Part shown: positions 55,536 to 64,000 of the stretch, piece by piece
Position numbering within the stretch: position 1 is the first letter of the stretch
How the letters are laid out: every line of letters starts with the position of its first letter
DNA from: Winogradskyella bathintestinalis
GTDB taxonomy: Bacteria; Bacteroidota; Bacteroidia; Flavobacteriales; Flavobacteriaceae
NCBI RefSeq assembly: GCF_030407435.1
Contig: NZ_JASDDK010000005.1
Coordinates: 124,001-188,000 of the forward strand
Length of the DNA stretch: 64,000 nucleotides
Direction of reading: 5' to 3'
Translations under genes and position numbers: made by a program
Notes under the pieces: generated by a model
Told to the model about the DNA's origin: nothing
The model's database searches: none
The model's input: the letters and a program-made list of their open reading frames with translations, nothing else

Positions 55536-56425
55536 ATGAATTTTGAAGAATATCATCAGTCAACAACCAAAAAAAAAAGGAGTTCATAGATTATAGTATT
55601 GCAGCAAAGAATATTTCTGAAAGTGAAAGAAATAGTGCTGAAGTTCAAGACTTAAAAAAAACGTTTAATAAAAAACCTAATTTTTGGATTACCTTGGTTG
55701 CAACTTTATTACCGATCATTTTAGCAATAGTAGCTTTCTATGGAACGAATGCTAGAGAATTTTTTGATAATAAAGTAAAGGAAGTAAAGCTTGAAAAAAG
55801 AGAATTAAAACTTCAAATAGATTCGTTAAACAGAATTAAAGAAAAGTATATTAAAGATAGTTTGTTTATATCACAAAAATATAGACACAAAATGACAAAG
55901 AAGGTCATGACTTTAAAATAACAAAAGGCCAAAGATTCCATTATGAAAACCAAATTAGCAAAAGAAAATATGGTTTTAAATAATAAAATTCTCAATTTAA
56001 ATTCAGATAGAGCAAAATCTTCTAAAACTTTGAAAGCGGATTTAATAAAAGCTTTAGACGAAATAAAATTAAAGAATAAAAGAATTGTAGAACAAGGAAA
56101 CAATTTAGGTGAGTTAAGATTTGAGTATTCTGAATTAAAAATGGAAATGTCTGAACTTAATTCGTACAATGAAAACTTGAAGCATAGAGTGTTTTACATT
56201 GAGTTAAGATGTATAGCAAAATATATGTATTCTCAGCATAAAGAAATATTAAGCTTTGAAGAAATCAAACAAAAAGTTCTCTTTTCTGTAGACGATGAAT
56301 TAATTTTAAAAATTATAAATTATTATGATCCATTAATTGCCATGAAAGATGATGGGAATTCAAAACAATATCTTGCTTTGAAAGAGGGCGAAAGTGTGCA
56401 GAGTTTATTTAACTACAATTATTAA
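55536..56425 (+). pseudogene. Disrupted membrane/coiled-coil protein gene
   Basis: Starting at ATG 55536 (MNFEEYHQSTTKKK), the frame runs into TAG after a run of ten A (55569-55578). A -1 shift (or an eleventh A) continues it as KEFIDYSIAAKNISESERNS, then a membrane helix (FWITLVATLLPIILAIVAFY) and a basic coiled coil. A TAA at 55919-55921 stops it again, but the same frame goes on, QKAKDSIMKTKLAKENM, to a helical and then globular C-terminus ending at 56425. Two lesions make a pseudogene or an assembly artefact the likely cases. Original size was about 296 residues. Function unknown. Confidence 0.7.
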
Positions 56426-56465
56426 TAACATCAATAAGTATCACATATTATTTCTATTTATTAAC

Positions 56466-56473
56466 TACATTTG
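56466..56473 (+). promoter_or_regulatory. -7 box before ychF
   Basis: TACATTTG matches TAnnTTTG; start near 56480, leader about 48 bases. No -33 TTG at the right distance. Confidence 0.5.
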
Positions 56474-56527
56474 CACTCGCAAAAAAGAGATTTCCGTTTT
56501 ACGGAAACGAACTAATAAATTTACTCG

Positions 56528-57622
56528 ATGAAAGCTGGAATTGTAGGATTACCAAACGTAGGAAAGTCAACCTTATTTAACTGTTTATCTAATGCCAAAG
56601 CGCAAAGTGCCAACTTTCCGTTTTGTACTATAGAACCTAATATTGGAGTGGTAAATGTACCAGATCCGAGATTACAGAAATTAGAAGAATTAGTAAACCC
56701 AGAACGTGTAATGCCAGCTACGGTTGAAATTGTGGATATCGCAGGTTTGGTAAAAGGAGCATCTAAAGGTGAAGGTTTAGGTAACCAATTTTTAGCTAAC
56801 ATTAGAGAAACGGATGCCATTCTTCATGTATTGCGTTGCTTTGAGGATGATAATATTGTTCATGTTGACGGTTCTGTAGACCCAATAAGAGATAAGGAAA
56901 CTATCGATATGGAATTACAGCTTAAAGATTTGGAAACGACTGAAAAGAAGTTAGACAAAGTGAAGCGTGCGGCCAAAACAGGTAACAAAGAAGCACAAAA
57001 AGAAGAAGCTATTCTTCTTAAGATCAAAGAAAACTTAGAAGCTGGTATTTCGGTAAGAGCTTTAGAATTTTCAGAAGAAGATTACGAAGAATTTGTACAA
57101 CCAACTCAATTTATTACAGATAAACCTGTAATGTATGTTTGTAATGTGGACGAAGGTTCTGCAACTACAGGAAATGCATTTGTAGAAAAAGTTAGAGAGG
57201 CGGTAAAGGATGAAAACGCAGAAGTTTTAGTATTGGCAGTTGGCACAGAAGCCGATATTAATGAATTAGACGATTACGAAGAACGTCAAATGTTCTTGGC
57301 TGATATAGGTTTAGAAGAACCAGGTTCTGCAAAATTAATTCGTTCAGCTTATAAGCTATTAAATCAGCAAACCTATTTTACGGCTGGAGTTAAAGAAGTT
57401 AGAGCTTGGACGGTTAATGTTGGGGCAACAGGTCCTCAAGCGGCTGGAGTTATTCATACCGATTTTGAAAAAGGTTTTATTAGAGCAGAAGTTATTGCTT
57501 ACGAGGATTATGTACAATACGGAAGTGAGGCTAAAGTAAAAGAAGCTGGTAAAATGAAAGTAGAGGGTAAGAACTACATTGTTAAAGATGGCGATGTGAT
57601 GCACTTTTTATTTAACGTATAA
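56528..57622 (+). CDS. ychF: Obg-like ATPase YchF
   Basis: A 364-residue ribosome-associated ATPase of the OLA1/YchF type. The P-loop is GLPNVGKS (7-14), the G2/G3 parts are [12 protein letters not shown] and [21 protein letters not shown], and the C-terminal TGS domain ends [14 protein letters not shown] coiled coil lies between about 120 and 185. Length and motif order match the family. Monocistronic. Confidence 0.96.
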   Translation: MKAGIVGLPNVGKSTLFNCLSNAKAQSANFPFCTIEPNIGVVNVPDPRLQKLEELVNPERVMPATVEIVDIAGLVKGASKGEGLGNQFLANIRETDAILHVLRCFEDDNIVHVDGSVDPIRDKETIDMELQLKDLETTEKKLDKVKRAAKTGNKEAQKEEAILLKIKENLEAGISVRALEFSEEDYEEFVQPTQFITDKPVMYVCNVDEGSATTGNAFVEKVREAVKDENAEVLVLAVGTEADINELDDYEERQMFLADIGLEEPGSAKLIRSAYKLLNQQTYFTAGVKEVRAWTVNVGATGPQAAGVIHTDFEKGFIRAEVIAYEDYVQYGSEAKVKEAGKMKVEGKNYIVKDGDVMHFLFNV

Positions 57623-57859
57623 TCTCTAACGAAAGCAGAATTTCTCTAAGGCAGAATTAACATTAAATGATGTGTTTTTAATCTATTAATGCGCTCTTTT
57701 AGTGGTACACATTTTTTATTAATCAGTTCCTCATATCCAAGATATGGCAACGTCTAGAATTTCGTGATGAATTGAGTTAATATCACTGATGGTCTAAAAG
57801 TTTATCCGTGTTCTATTTTTATAAGTAATAAAACTGAATTTTAAATGTATTACTTACTA

Positions 57860-58702
57860 TTAAAAGGTATAATTTAAACTCAGCGCCTGATAAGAATCTC
57901 CAAAACGCGTACGTCCCATAACTGGTGTTAATCCAAAATTAGATTCATCCTTTCGTTTATGTAGTTCTGGGATATAATAACCTGCTAAGGCTCCTAATCC
58001 GTACCCTAAAAGTACATCGGTCAAGAAATGTTCACCAGCTTCGAGACGTAAGTAACCCACAGCTGCTGGTAAAATAGCGGCACCTGCCCACACATATGGA
58101 ATGCCTGCCGAATCTGGATTAAAATCCTGAAATGCCTTAGCCGTAAAAAAAGTGGCTGTTGCTGTTGCTGCCACATGACCCGAATAAAAAGAGCGTTGTC
58201 CGTTTTTAGATAATCTTCTAAAATCTGAATTATCAGTATCGTAAACATAAGGTCGTGATCTATTTGCTAACCCAGCAGTTATTGTATACAAAGCCCCAGT
58301 GGTGGCCATACTCTCGAGATAAATTCCTAAAACCTGAGCGGTGTGATCATTGACTTCATCATCAAATAATAATACAAGTGGAGCTGCAAAAGACAGCGCA
58401 AAAGGAATGTCACTTATACTTCTAGCATTATCAGAATTATTTCCTGCTACCCAACGGTCTATAAAATTAATATCATCTCGTTTTTCCATGATGCTTTGCA
58501 ATTCGCTAGTAGATATGTCATCTTTATTTTTAATCAGCGTCAACCCATAAAAGCTAGCTCCTAATCCGGCAGCCGTCCAAATACCATCACGTTTCCATTT
58601 CCACTCGTAAGGAGATGTTGCATTTTGTTGTATGGTTCTCTGTTGTGCAAAAACCGCTGAGTTAATAAGTATAACTAATAATACTAGAAGTGAATTTTTC
58701 AT
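57860..58702 (-). CDS. PAP2-family phosphatase, exported
   Basis: A 280-residue protein with a signal peptide ending AVFAQ. The phosphatidic-acid phosphatase motifs are AGLANRSRPYVY (KxxxxxxRP-type, with a partial match), FYSGHVAATATATFF (SGH) and RLEAGEHFLTDVLLG (RxxxxxHxxxD), all in order over about residues 145-245. It may hydrolyse lipid phosphates or act as a periplasmic acid phosphatase. The -7 box candidate is at 58715-58722 on the minus strand. Alone on its strand between ychF and parE. Confidence 0.88.
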   Translation of the reverse strand: MKNSLLVLLVILINSAVFAQQRTIQQNATSPYEWKWKRDGIWTAAGLGASFYGLTLIKNKDDISTSELQSIMEKRDDINFIDRWVAGNNSDNARSISDIPFALSFAAPLVLLFDDEVNDHTAQVLGIYLESMATTGALYTITAGLANRSRPYVYDTDNSDFRRLSKNGQRSFYSGHVAATATATFFTAKAFQDFNPDSAGIPYVWAGAAILPAAVGYLRLEAGEHFLTDVLLGYGLGALAGYYIPELHKRKDESNFGLTPVMGRTRFGDSYQALSLNYTF

Positions 58703-58714
58703 GGAATTTTTTTA

Positions 58715-58722
58715 CAAAAATA
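58715..58722 (-). promoter_or_regulatory. -7 box before the PAP2 gene
   Basis: Minus strand TATTTTTG matches TAnnTTTG, 13 bases before the ATG; start near 58708, a very short leader. No -33 TTG at the expected distance. Confidence 0.45.
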
Positions 58723-58890
58723 TTGATAAGGCTAACAGATAGTGTGCCTAATAGAAATAGAAATTAACGCTTTTGCAAAGTTTTGGGGTTTATACCAGTT
58801 ATTAAGTGTTATTGTTAATTACTTTGTTAAAACCATATTTCATTTTTTAAGCTATAGTCTTATATTAGCCTCTCAGCAATAATCTCTACT

Positions 58891-60756
58891 ATGCCCATGT
58901 CAGAACAGTCTAACTATACCGAAGATAATATACGTTCACTCGATTGGAAAGAGCACATCCGAATGCGACCTGGCATGTATATTGGAAAGCTAGGCGATGG
59001 ATCTTCTCCAGACGATGGGATTTATATTCTTTTAAAAGAGGTGTTAGACAATTCTATAGATGAATTTGTAATGGGTGCTGGAAAAACCATTGAAATCTCA
59101 GTACATGGAGAACGTGTTATTGTTAGAGATTATGGTCGTGGAATTCCACTAGGTAAGGTCGTCGATGTGGTGTCTAAAATGAACACTGGTGGAAAATATG
59201 ATTCTAAAGCTTTTAAGAAATCGGTTGGTCTTAATGGAGTAGGTACAAAAGCCGTGAATGCGTTATCATCGTATTTTAGAGTAGAATCGACTAGAGATAG
59301 TAAATCGGCTTCAGCAGAATTTGAACAGGGCAACCTTACCAATCAAGAATTATTAGATGATACTTCTAGACGAAAAGGCACTAAGGTTTCTTTTATTCCA
59401 GATGAAATTATATTTAAAAATTACAAGTATCGTAACGAATATATCGTTAAAATGCTTAAAAATTATGTGTATCTAAACCCTGGATTAACGATAGTTTTTA
59501 ATGGTGAAAAGTATTTTAGCGAAAATGGCTTAAAGGATTTGTTATCGGAAAACATCAATGATGCTGATATGTTGTATCCTATAATCCATCTTAAAGGTGA
59601 TGATATTGAAGTGGCCATAACCCATAGTAAAACGCAATACAGTGAAGAATACCACTCGTTTGTAAATGGGCAAAACACCACACAAGGTGGAACACATTTA
59701 GCCGCTTTTAGGGAATCCGTAGTAAAGACCATAAGAGAATTCTATGGTAAGAATTACGAAGCATCTGATATAAGAAAATCGGTTGTAGCCGCTATTGCAA
59801 TAAAAGTGATGGAACCTGTTTTTGAAAGTCAGACTAAAACAAAATTGGGTTCTACAGATATGGGTGGCGATTTGCCAACGGTTAGAACGTATATTAATGA
59901 TTTTGTAAAAACCTATTTAGATAATTTTTTACATAAAAATCCGGATTCTGCTGAAAAGATTCAACGTAAAATTCTTCAGGCTGAACGTGAGCGTAAAGAG
60001 TTATCCGGAATTAGAAAATTAGCAAAAGATAGAGCCAAGAAAGCGAGTCTTCACAATAAAAAATTGCGCGATTGTCGTGTACATTTTGGCGATACTAAAA
60101 ATGAACGGTATTTAGAAACCACCTTATTTATTACGGAGGGAGATTCAGCTTCCGGTAGTATTACAAAATCAAGAGATGTAAATACACAAGCGGTATTTAG
60201 TTTAAAAGGGAAGCCGCTAAACTGTTATGGTTTAAGCAAGAAAATCGTATACGAGAATGAAGAATTCAATTTGCTTCAAGCAGCTTTAAATATAGAAGAA
60301 TCGCTAGAAGATTTACGATATAATAATGTCGTAATTGCGACGGATGCCGATGTCGATGGTATGCACATTCGGTTATTGTTAATTACATTTTTCTTACAAT
60401 TCTTTCCAGAAGTGATTAAAGATGGTCATTTATACATTTTACAAACCCCGTTATTTAGAGTCCGAAATAAAAAAGAAACTATTTATTGTTATTCTGAAGA
60501 AGAACGACGTAATGCTATGGAAAAATTAAAACCTAAACCAGAAATTACGCGATTTAAAGGTTTGGGTGAGATTTCACCAGACGAATTTGTGCATTTTATA
60601 GGAGAAGACATTCGTTTAGATCCAGTAATGCTAGATAAAGATATGTCTATTGAAGAGTTGTTGTCCTTTTATATGGGAAAAAATACACCTACGCGACAAG
60701 AGTTTATTATTGATAATCTGAAAGTTGAATTAGATGTAGTTGAAGAAAACGCATGA
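58891..60756 (+). CDS. parE: DNA topoisomerase IV subunit B
   Basis: A 621-residue GHKL-type ATPase subunit of the type IIA topoisomerase. [19 protein letters not shown] and [10 protein letters not shown] are the ATP site; the C-terminal TOPRIM has TEGDSASGS and [10 protein letters not shown]. Size and lack of a large insert fit ParE. Two start codons are possible, ATG at 58891 and 58897. The stop overlaps the next ATG (ATGA), so the membrane gene and parC follow in the same transcript. It decatenates daughter chromosomes with ParC. Confidence 0.93.
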   Translation: MPMSEQSNYTEDNIRSLDWKEHIRMRPGMYIGKLGDGSSPDDGIYILLKEVLDNSIDEFVMGAGKTIEISVHGERVIVRDYGRGIPLGKVVDVVSKMNTGGKYDSKAFKKSVGLNGVGTKAVNALSSYFRVESTRDSKSASAEFEQGNLTNQELLDDTSRRKGTKVSFIPDEIIFKNYKYRNEYIVKMLKNYVYLNPGLTIVFNGEKYFSENGLKDLLSENINDADMLYPIIHLKGDDIEVAITHSKTQYSEEYHSFVNGQNTTQGGTHLAAFRESVVKTIREFYGKNYEASDIRKSVVAAIAIKVMEPVFESQTKTKLGSTDMGGDLPTVRTYINDFVKTYLDNFLHKNPDSAEKIQRKILQAERERKELSGIRKLAKDRAKKASLHNKKLRDCRVHFGDTKNERYLETTLFITEGDSASGSITKSRDVNTQAVFSLKGKPLNCYGLSKKIVYENEEFNLLQAALNIEESLEDLRYNNVVIATDADVDGMHIRLLLITFFLQFFPEVIKDGHLYILQTPLFRVRNKKETIYCYSEEERRNAMEKLKPKPEITRFKGLGEISPDEFVHFIGEDIRLDPVMLDKDMSIEELLSFYMGKNTPTRQEFIIDNLKVELDVVEENA

Positions 60757-61226
60757 GAATAGATAACCGAAATATTAAGAATACCATAATTTCTATATAT
60801 TTTTTATTGGTAGCAACCGCTATATTACTGGCAACGGTTTTTAAATCTTTTAATTTTTTTGAAAGTAGCTCAATATATATTATAATAGGTCTACTAATTG
60901 CAGTGGTTATCGTGCATTTCGTAGCTCGGTATTTTGAGTATGATAGTGATGGGGCTAAAATTGTAATAACCAATAGTGGACTTATAGTTACTGAATATTT
61001 AAATTACAGAGAGAAGAAACTTGATATTGTAAAACGTAAATTGATTGGTTTTAAAATTAGCAACTATTTATTTTATAGAGCGCTAATCATTGTAATAGAG
61101 CAGAAGGATGGTACCTTATTAAAAGAACGCTTTAATATTACATTATTAAAACGCAGAAAATTAAAATACGTAAAGCAATCCTTACGAAAGATAATAAAAG
61201 AGAACTTAAAGCATAAAGAGGTATAA
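60753..61226 (+). CDS. Membrane protein between parE and parC
   Basis: A 157-residue protein with two N-terminal membrane helices (about 9-28 and 37-57) and a beta-rich cytoplasmic domain (about 65-157, with [17 protein letters not shown] and a basic C-terminus). The soluble part looks like a bacterial PH-like (YcxB) domain, a tentative match. It overlaps parE by four bases and abuts the parC ATG directly. No known topoisomerase partner of this type comes to mind. Function unknown. Confidence 0.85.
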   Translation: MRIDNRNIKNTIISIYFLLVATAILLATVFKSFNFFESSSIYIIIGLLIAVVIVHFVARYFEYDSDGAKIVITNSGLIVTEYLNYREKKLDIVKRKLIGFKISNYLFYRALIIVIEQKDGTLLKERFNITLLKRRKLKYVKQSLRKIIKENLKHKEV

Positions 61227-63893
61227 ATGTCAGAAGAACATGAAGCGTTAAACGAAGATAGTGGTAACCAAGAAACAATCACTAAGGTTACCGGAATGTA
61301 TAAAGAATGGTTTCTCGATTATGCATCGTATGTTATCCTAGAGCGTGCTGTACCTGCCGTTGAAGATGGATTTAAGCCTGTACAAAGGCGGATTATGCAT
61401 TCAATGAAAGATTTAGATGATGGACGTTACAATAAAGTAGCGAATATTGTTGGGCATACTATGCAATATCATCCACATGGTGATGCTAGTATTGCTGATG
61501 CCATGGTACAAATCGGTCAGAAAGATTTATTGATAGATACCCAAGGGAACTGGGGAAATATTCTAACAGGCGATAGAGCAGCAGCTTCTCGTTATATTGA
61601 AGCAAGACTTTCTAAATTTGCCTTAGATGTAGTTTATAATCCTAAAATTACAGAATGGCAGGCGTCTTACGATGGTAGAAGAAAAGAGCCTATAAATTTG
61701 CCAGTTATGTTTCCTTTGCTTTTGGCACAGGGAGGCGAAGGTATTGCCGTTGGTTTATCCACAAAAATTTTACCTCACAATTTTATAGAGCTTATTGAAG
61801 CGTCCATAAAACATCTTAAAGGCAAACGATTTACAATTCTTCCAGATTTTCCAACGGCAGGAATTGCTGATTTTACCAATTATAATGATGGTATGCGTGG
61901 TGGTAGAGTTAGGGTACGAGCTAAAATTGCGCAACATGACAAAAATACTTTAGCAATTACTGAAATTCCTTTTGCAACAACCACATCATCTTTAATAGAT
62001 TCTATATTAAAAGCTAACGATAAAGGAAAGATAAAGATTAAAAAGATTGAAGATAATACAGCAGCCGAAGTTGAGATTTTAATTCATCTTCCTTCTGGAT
62101 TGTCACCAGATAAAACCATTGATGCACTCTACGCCTTTACGAACTGCGAAACCTCCATTTCGCCACTAGGCTGTGTTATAGAAGATAATAAACCTTTCTT
62201 TGTTGGTGTTACTGAAATGTTACGTCGTTCCACTGATAATACCGTTCAACTTTTAAAAAGTGAATTGGAGATTAAATTGGGCGAGTTTCAAGAACAGTGG
62301 CATTTTGCTTCGTTAGAACGTATTTTTATAGAAAACAGAATCTATCGCGATATTGAAGAGGAAGAAACCTGGGATGGAGTCATCAATGCTATTGATAAAG
62401 GACTTCAGCCTCATATAAAGCACCTTAAACGCGCGATTACGGTTGAAGATATTACACGTTTAACCGAAATTAGAATTAAACGTATTTCAAAATTTGATAT
62501 TGATAAAGCGCAACAAAAAATAGATGCTTTAGAAGATCAGATTGCTGAAGTAAAACATCACTTAGCGCATCTAATCGATTATGCTATAGCGTATTTTGAA
62601 CGTTTGAAAAAGGATTACGGTGAAGGAAAAGAAAGAAAAACCGAAATCCGCATTTTTGAAGATGTTGATGCTACTAAAGTAGTCATTAGAAACACTAAGC
62701 TTTACGTAAATAGAGAGGAAGGTTTTGTGGGCACTTCGCTTAAACGCGATGAATATGTTTGTGATTGTAGCGATATCGACGATATTATTGTATTTACAAA
62801 AGAAGGCAAAATGATGGTATCTAAAGTAGATTCTAAAACTTTTGTTGGGAAAAATATAATTCATGTTGCCGTATTTAAGAAAAAAGATAAACGTACTATT
62901 TATAATATGATTTATCGCGATGGTAAAAAAGGACCATCTTATGTTAAAAGATTTGCGGTTACTAGCATGACGAGAGACCGTGAATACGATTTGGCTAACG
63001 GTAATAAAGGATCTATGGTTTGGTATTTTTCAGCAAACCCTAATGGTGAAGCTGAAGTAGTGTCTATTATGTTGCGACAAGTAGGCAGTATAAAAAAATT
63101 GAAATGGGATCTCGATTTTTCAGATATCCTTATTAAAGGAAGGTCGTCTAAAGGGAATCGCGTTACCAAACATGCAATTAAACGTGTGGAACTAAAGGAA
63201 AAAGGAGTTTCTACCTTAAAACCACGTAAAATTTGGTTCGATGATGCCGTACAACGTTTAAATGTAGATGATAGAGGGGAATTGATAGGAGAGTTTAGAG
63301 GCGAGGATCGTTTGCTTATTATTACGCAGTCGGGAATGGCAAAAACTATTATTCCAGAGCTCACTACACACTTTGATAGCGACATGATAGTTATGGAAAA
63401 ATGGGTGCCTAAAAAACCAATTTCTGCAATTTACTACGACGGTGAAAAGGAACGTTATTATGTGAAACGTTTTTTAATTGAACAAGAAGGCAAAGAAGAA
63501 TACTTTATATCAGACCATGCGGACTCACAGCTCGAAATTGTTTCTACAGATTGGAGACCCATGGCCGAGGTGGAATTTAAAAAAGAAAGAGGTAAGGAGC
63601 GCAAAGATAATATGGAAGTAAATCTTGAAGAATTTATTTCAGTGAAAGGAATTAATGCTTTAGGAAATCAGTTAACTAAAGAAAAAATAAATCAAGTAAG
63701 CTTGTTAGCTTCCTTGCCTTATGAAGCACCAGAGGAGATTCATGCTGATGAGTTGGAAGTTGTGGACGAAGAAACAGTTAATAATGACCCTAAAAAATCT
63801 ACCACTGAAAAGACACCATCACCTGAAGATTCTAATAATAATGACGATGAGGACTTAGATGTAGATAACAAAGGTCAAGTAACTCTTTTTTAA
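61227..63893 (+). CDS. parC: DNA topoisomerase IV subunit A
   Basis: An 888-residue type IIA cleavage subunit. The winged helix opens AVPAVEDGFKPVQRRIMH, the catalytic Tyr123 is in AAASRYIEARL, and the GyrA-like beta-propeller fills about 500-790. The quinolone region reads HGDASIADAM: the usual contact Ser is Ala87, with Asp91 at the acidic position. A long acidic, low-complexity C-terminus (about 840-888) ends GQVTLF. Works with parE. It ends one base before a convergent gene. Confidence 0.95.
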   Translation: MSEEHEALNEDSGNQETITKVTGMYKEWFLDYASYVILERAVPAVEDGFKPVQRRIMHSMKDLDDGRYNKVANIVGHTMQYHPHGDASIADAMVQIGQKDLLIDTQGNWGNILTGDRAAASRYIEARLSKFALDVVYNPKITEWQASYDGRRKEPINLPVMFPLLLAQGGEGIAVGLSTKILPHNFIELIEASIKHLKGKRFTILPDFPTAGIADFTNYNDGMRGGRVRVRAKIAQHDKNTLAITEIPFATTTSSLIDSILKANDKGKIKIKKIEDNTAAEVEILIHLPSGLSPDKTIDALYAFTNCETSISPLGCVIEDNKPFFVGVTEMLRRSTDNTVQLLKSELEIKLGEFQEQWHFASLERIFIENRIYRDIEEEETWDGVINAIDKGLQPHIKHLKRAITVEDITRLTEIRIKRISKFDIDKAQQKIDALEDQIAEVKHHLAHLIDYAIAYFERLKKDYGEGKERKTEIRIFEDVDATKVVIRNTKLYVNREEGFVGTSLKRDEYVCDCSDIDDIIVFTKEGKMMVSKVDSKTFVGKNIIHVAVFKKKDKRTIYNMIYRDGKKGPSYVKRFAVTSMTRDREYDLANGNKGSMVWYFSANPNGEAEVVSIMLRQVGSIKKLKWDLDFSDILIKGRSSKGNRVTKHAIKRVELKEKGVSTLKPRKIWFDDAVQRLNVDDRGELIGEFRGEDRLLIITQSGMAKTIIPELTTHFDSDMIVMEKWVPKKPISAIYYDGEKERYYVKRFLIEQEGKEEYFISDHADSQLEIVSTDWRPMAEVEFKKERGKERKDNMEVNLEEFISVKGINALGNQLTKEKINQVSLLASLPYEAPEEIHADELEVVDEETVNNDPKKSTTEKTPSPEDSNNNDDEDLDVDNKGQVTLF

Positions 63894-63894
63894 T

Positions 63895-64000
63895 TTAATT
63901 TTTCTTTTTCACAGCCTTGAAATTCAAAAACTCAACAAAAAGTGAGAAGGCTATAGCAAAATATAAATAGCCTTTTGGTATAGCGCCAACCGTTTTGCCG
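63895..64000 (-). CDS. TerC-family membrane protein, 3' end only
   Basis: The last 34 codons of a gene running off the right edge, read on the minus strand with a TAA at 63895-63897. The sequence GAIPKGYLYFAIAFSLFVEF and a basic tail ending KKKN resemble the C-terminus of TerC/YkoY-type integral membrane proteins (tellurite-resistance family, probably metal exporters or insertases). It is convergent with parC, separated by one base. The rest lies outside the window. Confidence 0.7.
   Translation of the reverse strand, partial: GKTVGAIPKGYLYFAIAFSLFVEFLNFKAVKKKN

Noticed and set aside
55569..55578. Programmed -1 frameshift in the A run
   Set aside because: A second lesion (TAA at 55919) follows in the restored frame, so decay or assembly error is more likely; not excluded.
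1..64000. Mobile element, prophage or defence island
   Set aside because: No transposase, integrase, recombinase or phage gene was found, and the helicases present have housekeeping-type neighbours.

Overview
The window is one stretch of chromosome from a member of the Bacteroidota, almost certainly a marine-type Flavobacteriaceae. The basis is low GC content, almost no Shine-Dalgarno sequences, promoters of the TTG-N18/20-TAnnTTTG type, lipoproteins and SurA-like parvulins typical of that family, a lycopene cyclase, a CarboxypepD_reg-type TonB receptor, and family-specific forms of DnaX and TopB. I see no rRNA, tRNA, CRISPR array, transposase, integrase or prophage gene. The content is mostly housekeeping, so the more interesting signals are small or local.

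Layout. 0-9.7 kb: NAD(P)-binding reductase, recG (minus), M1 aminopeptidase followed by two tandem patatin-like lipases, a LysE-like transporter, an isolated lycopene cyclase and two small minus-strand genes. 9.9-15.1 kb: three SurA/parvulin-family envelope chaperones and a MoxR ATPase behind a clear promoter. 15.2-18.3 kb (minus): dnaX, a 57-codon membrane gene, a lipoprotein and miaE. 18.5-18.95 kb: the RNase P RNA gene with promoter and terminator. 19-21.7 kb (minus): NTF2-like protein; an operon of a membrane protein, a DUF3822-type protein and rsmD. 21.8-27.8 kb (plus): RecD-like helicase, DUF4126 protein, kdsB, a HAD phosphatase, a CAT-fold acetyltransferase, kdnB and a PlsC-like acyltransferase, pointing to LPS inner-core and lipid work. 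A short sigma-54-like transcription unit follows. 28-31.5 kb (minus): topB and a LysM/M23 peptidase.

31.8-40.3 kb (plus): a DEAH helicase, a J/KTSC protein, a zinc-ribbon SDR with a degenerate active site, a DUF4251 lipoprotein, a small secreted protein, a DEAD-box RNA helicase, lpxD and small unknown genes. 40.4-44.1 kb (minus): a metal-uptake type operon ending in a TonB receptor with a His/Asp/Glu-rich loop. 44.3-48.3 kb (minus): DUF937 protein, serine biosynthesis (serA-like, serC) and an acyl-CoA reductase, divergent from a ferredoxin. 49-56.4 kb (plus): S9 peptidase, response regulator plus a seven-PAS soluble histidine kinase, and a broken membrane/coiled-coil gene. 56.5-64 kb: ychF, a PAP2 phosphatase (minus), the parE - membrane protein - parC operon and the 3' end of a TerC-family gene on the minus strand.

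I found no clear multi-gene novel defence or metabolic system. The best leads are: a short transcription unit with a sigma-54-like promoter at 27.8 kb; a terminator sequence repeated three times at 48.9-55.4 kb; the zinc-ribbon SDR lacking its catalytic Tyr; kdnB next to kdsB without kdnA; the palindrome at the start site of the metal-receptor operon; and the doubly disrupted gene at 55.5 kb. All family assignments come from reading the sequence by eye; no database search was run.
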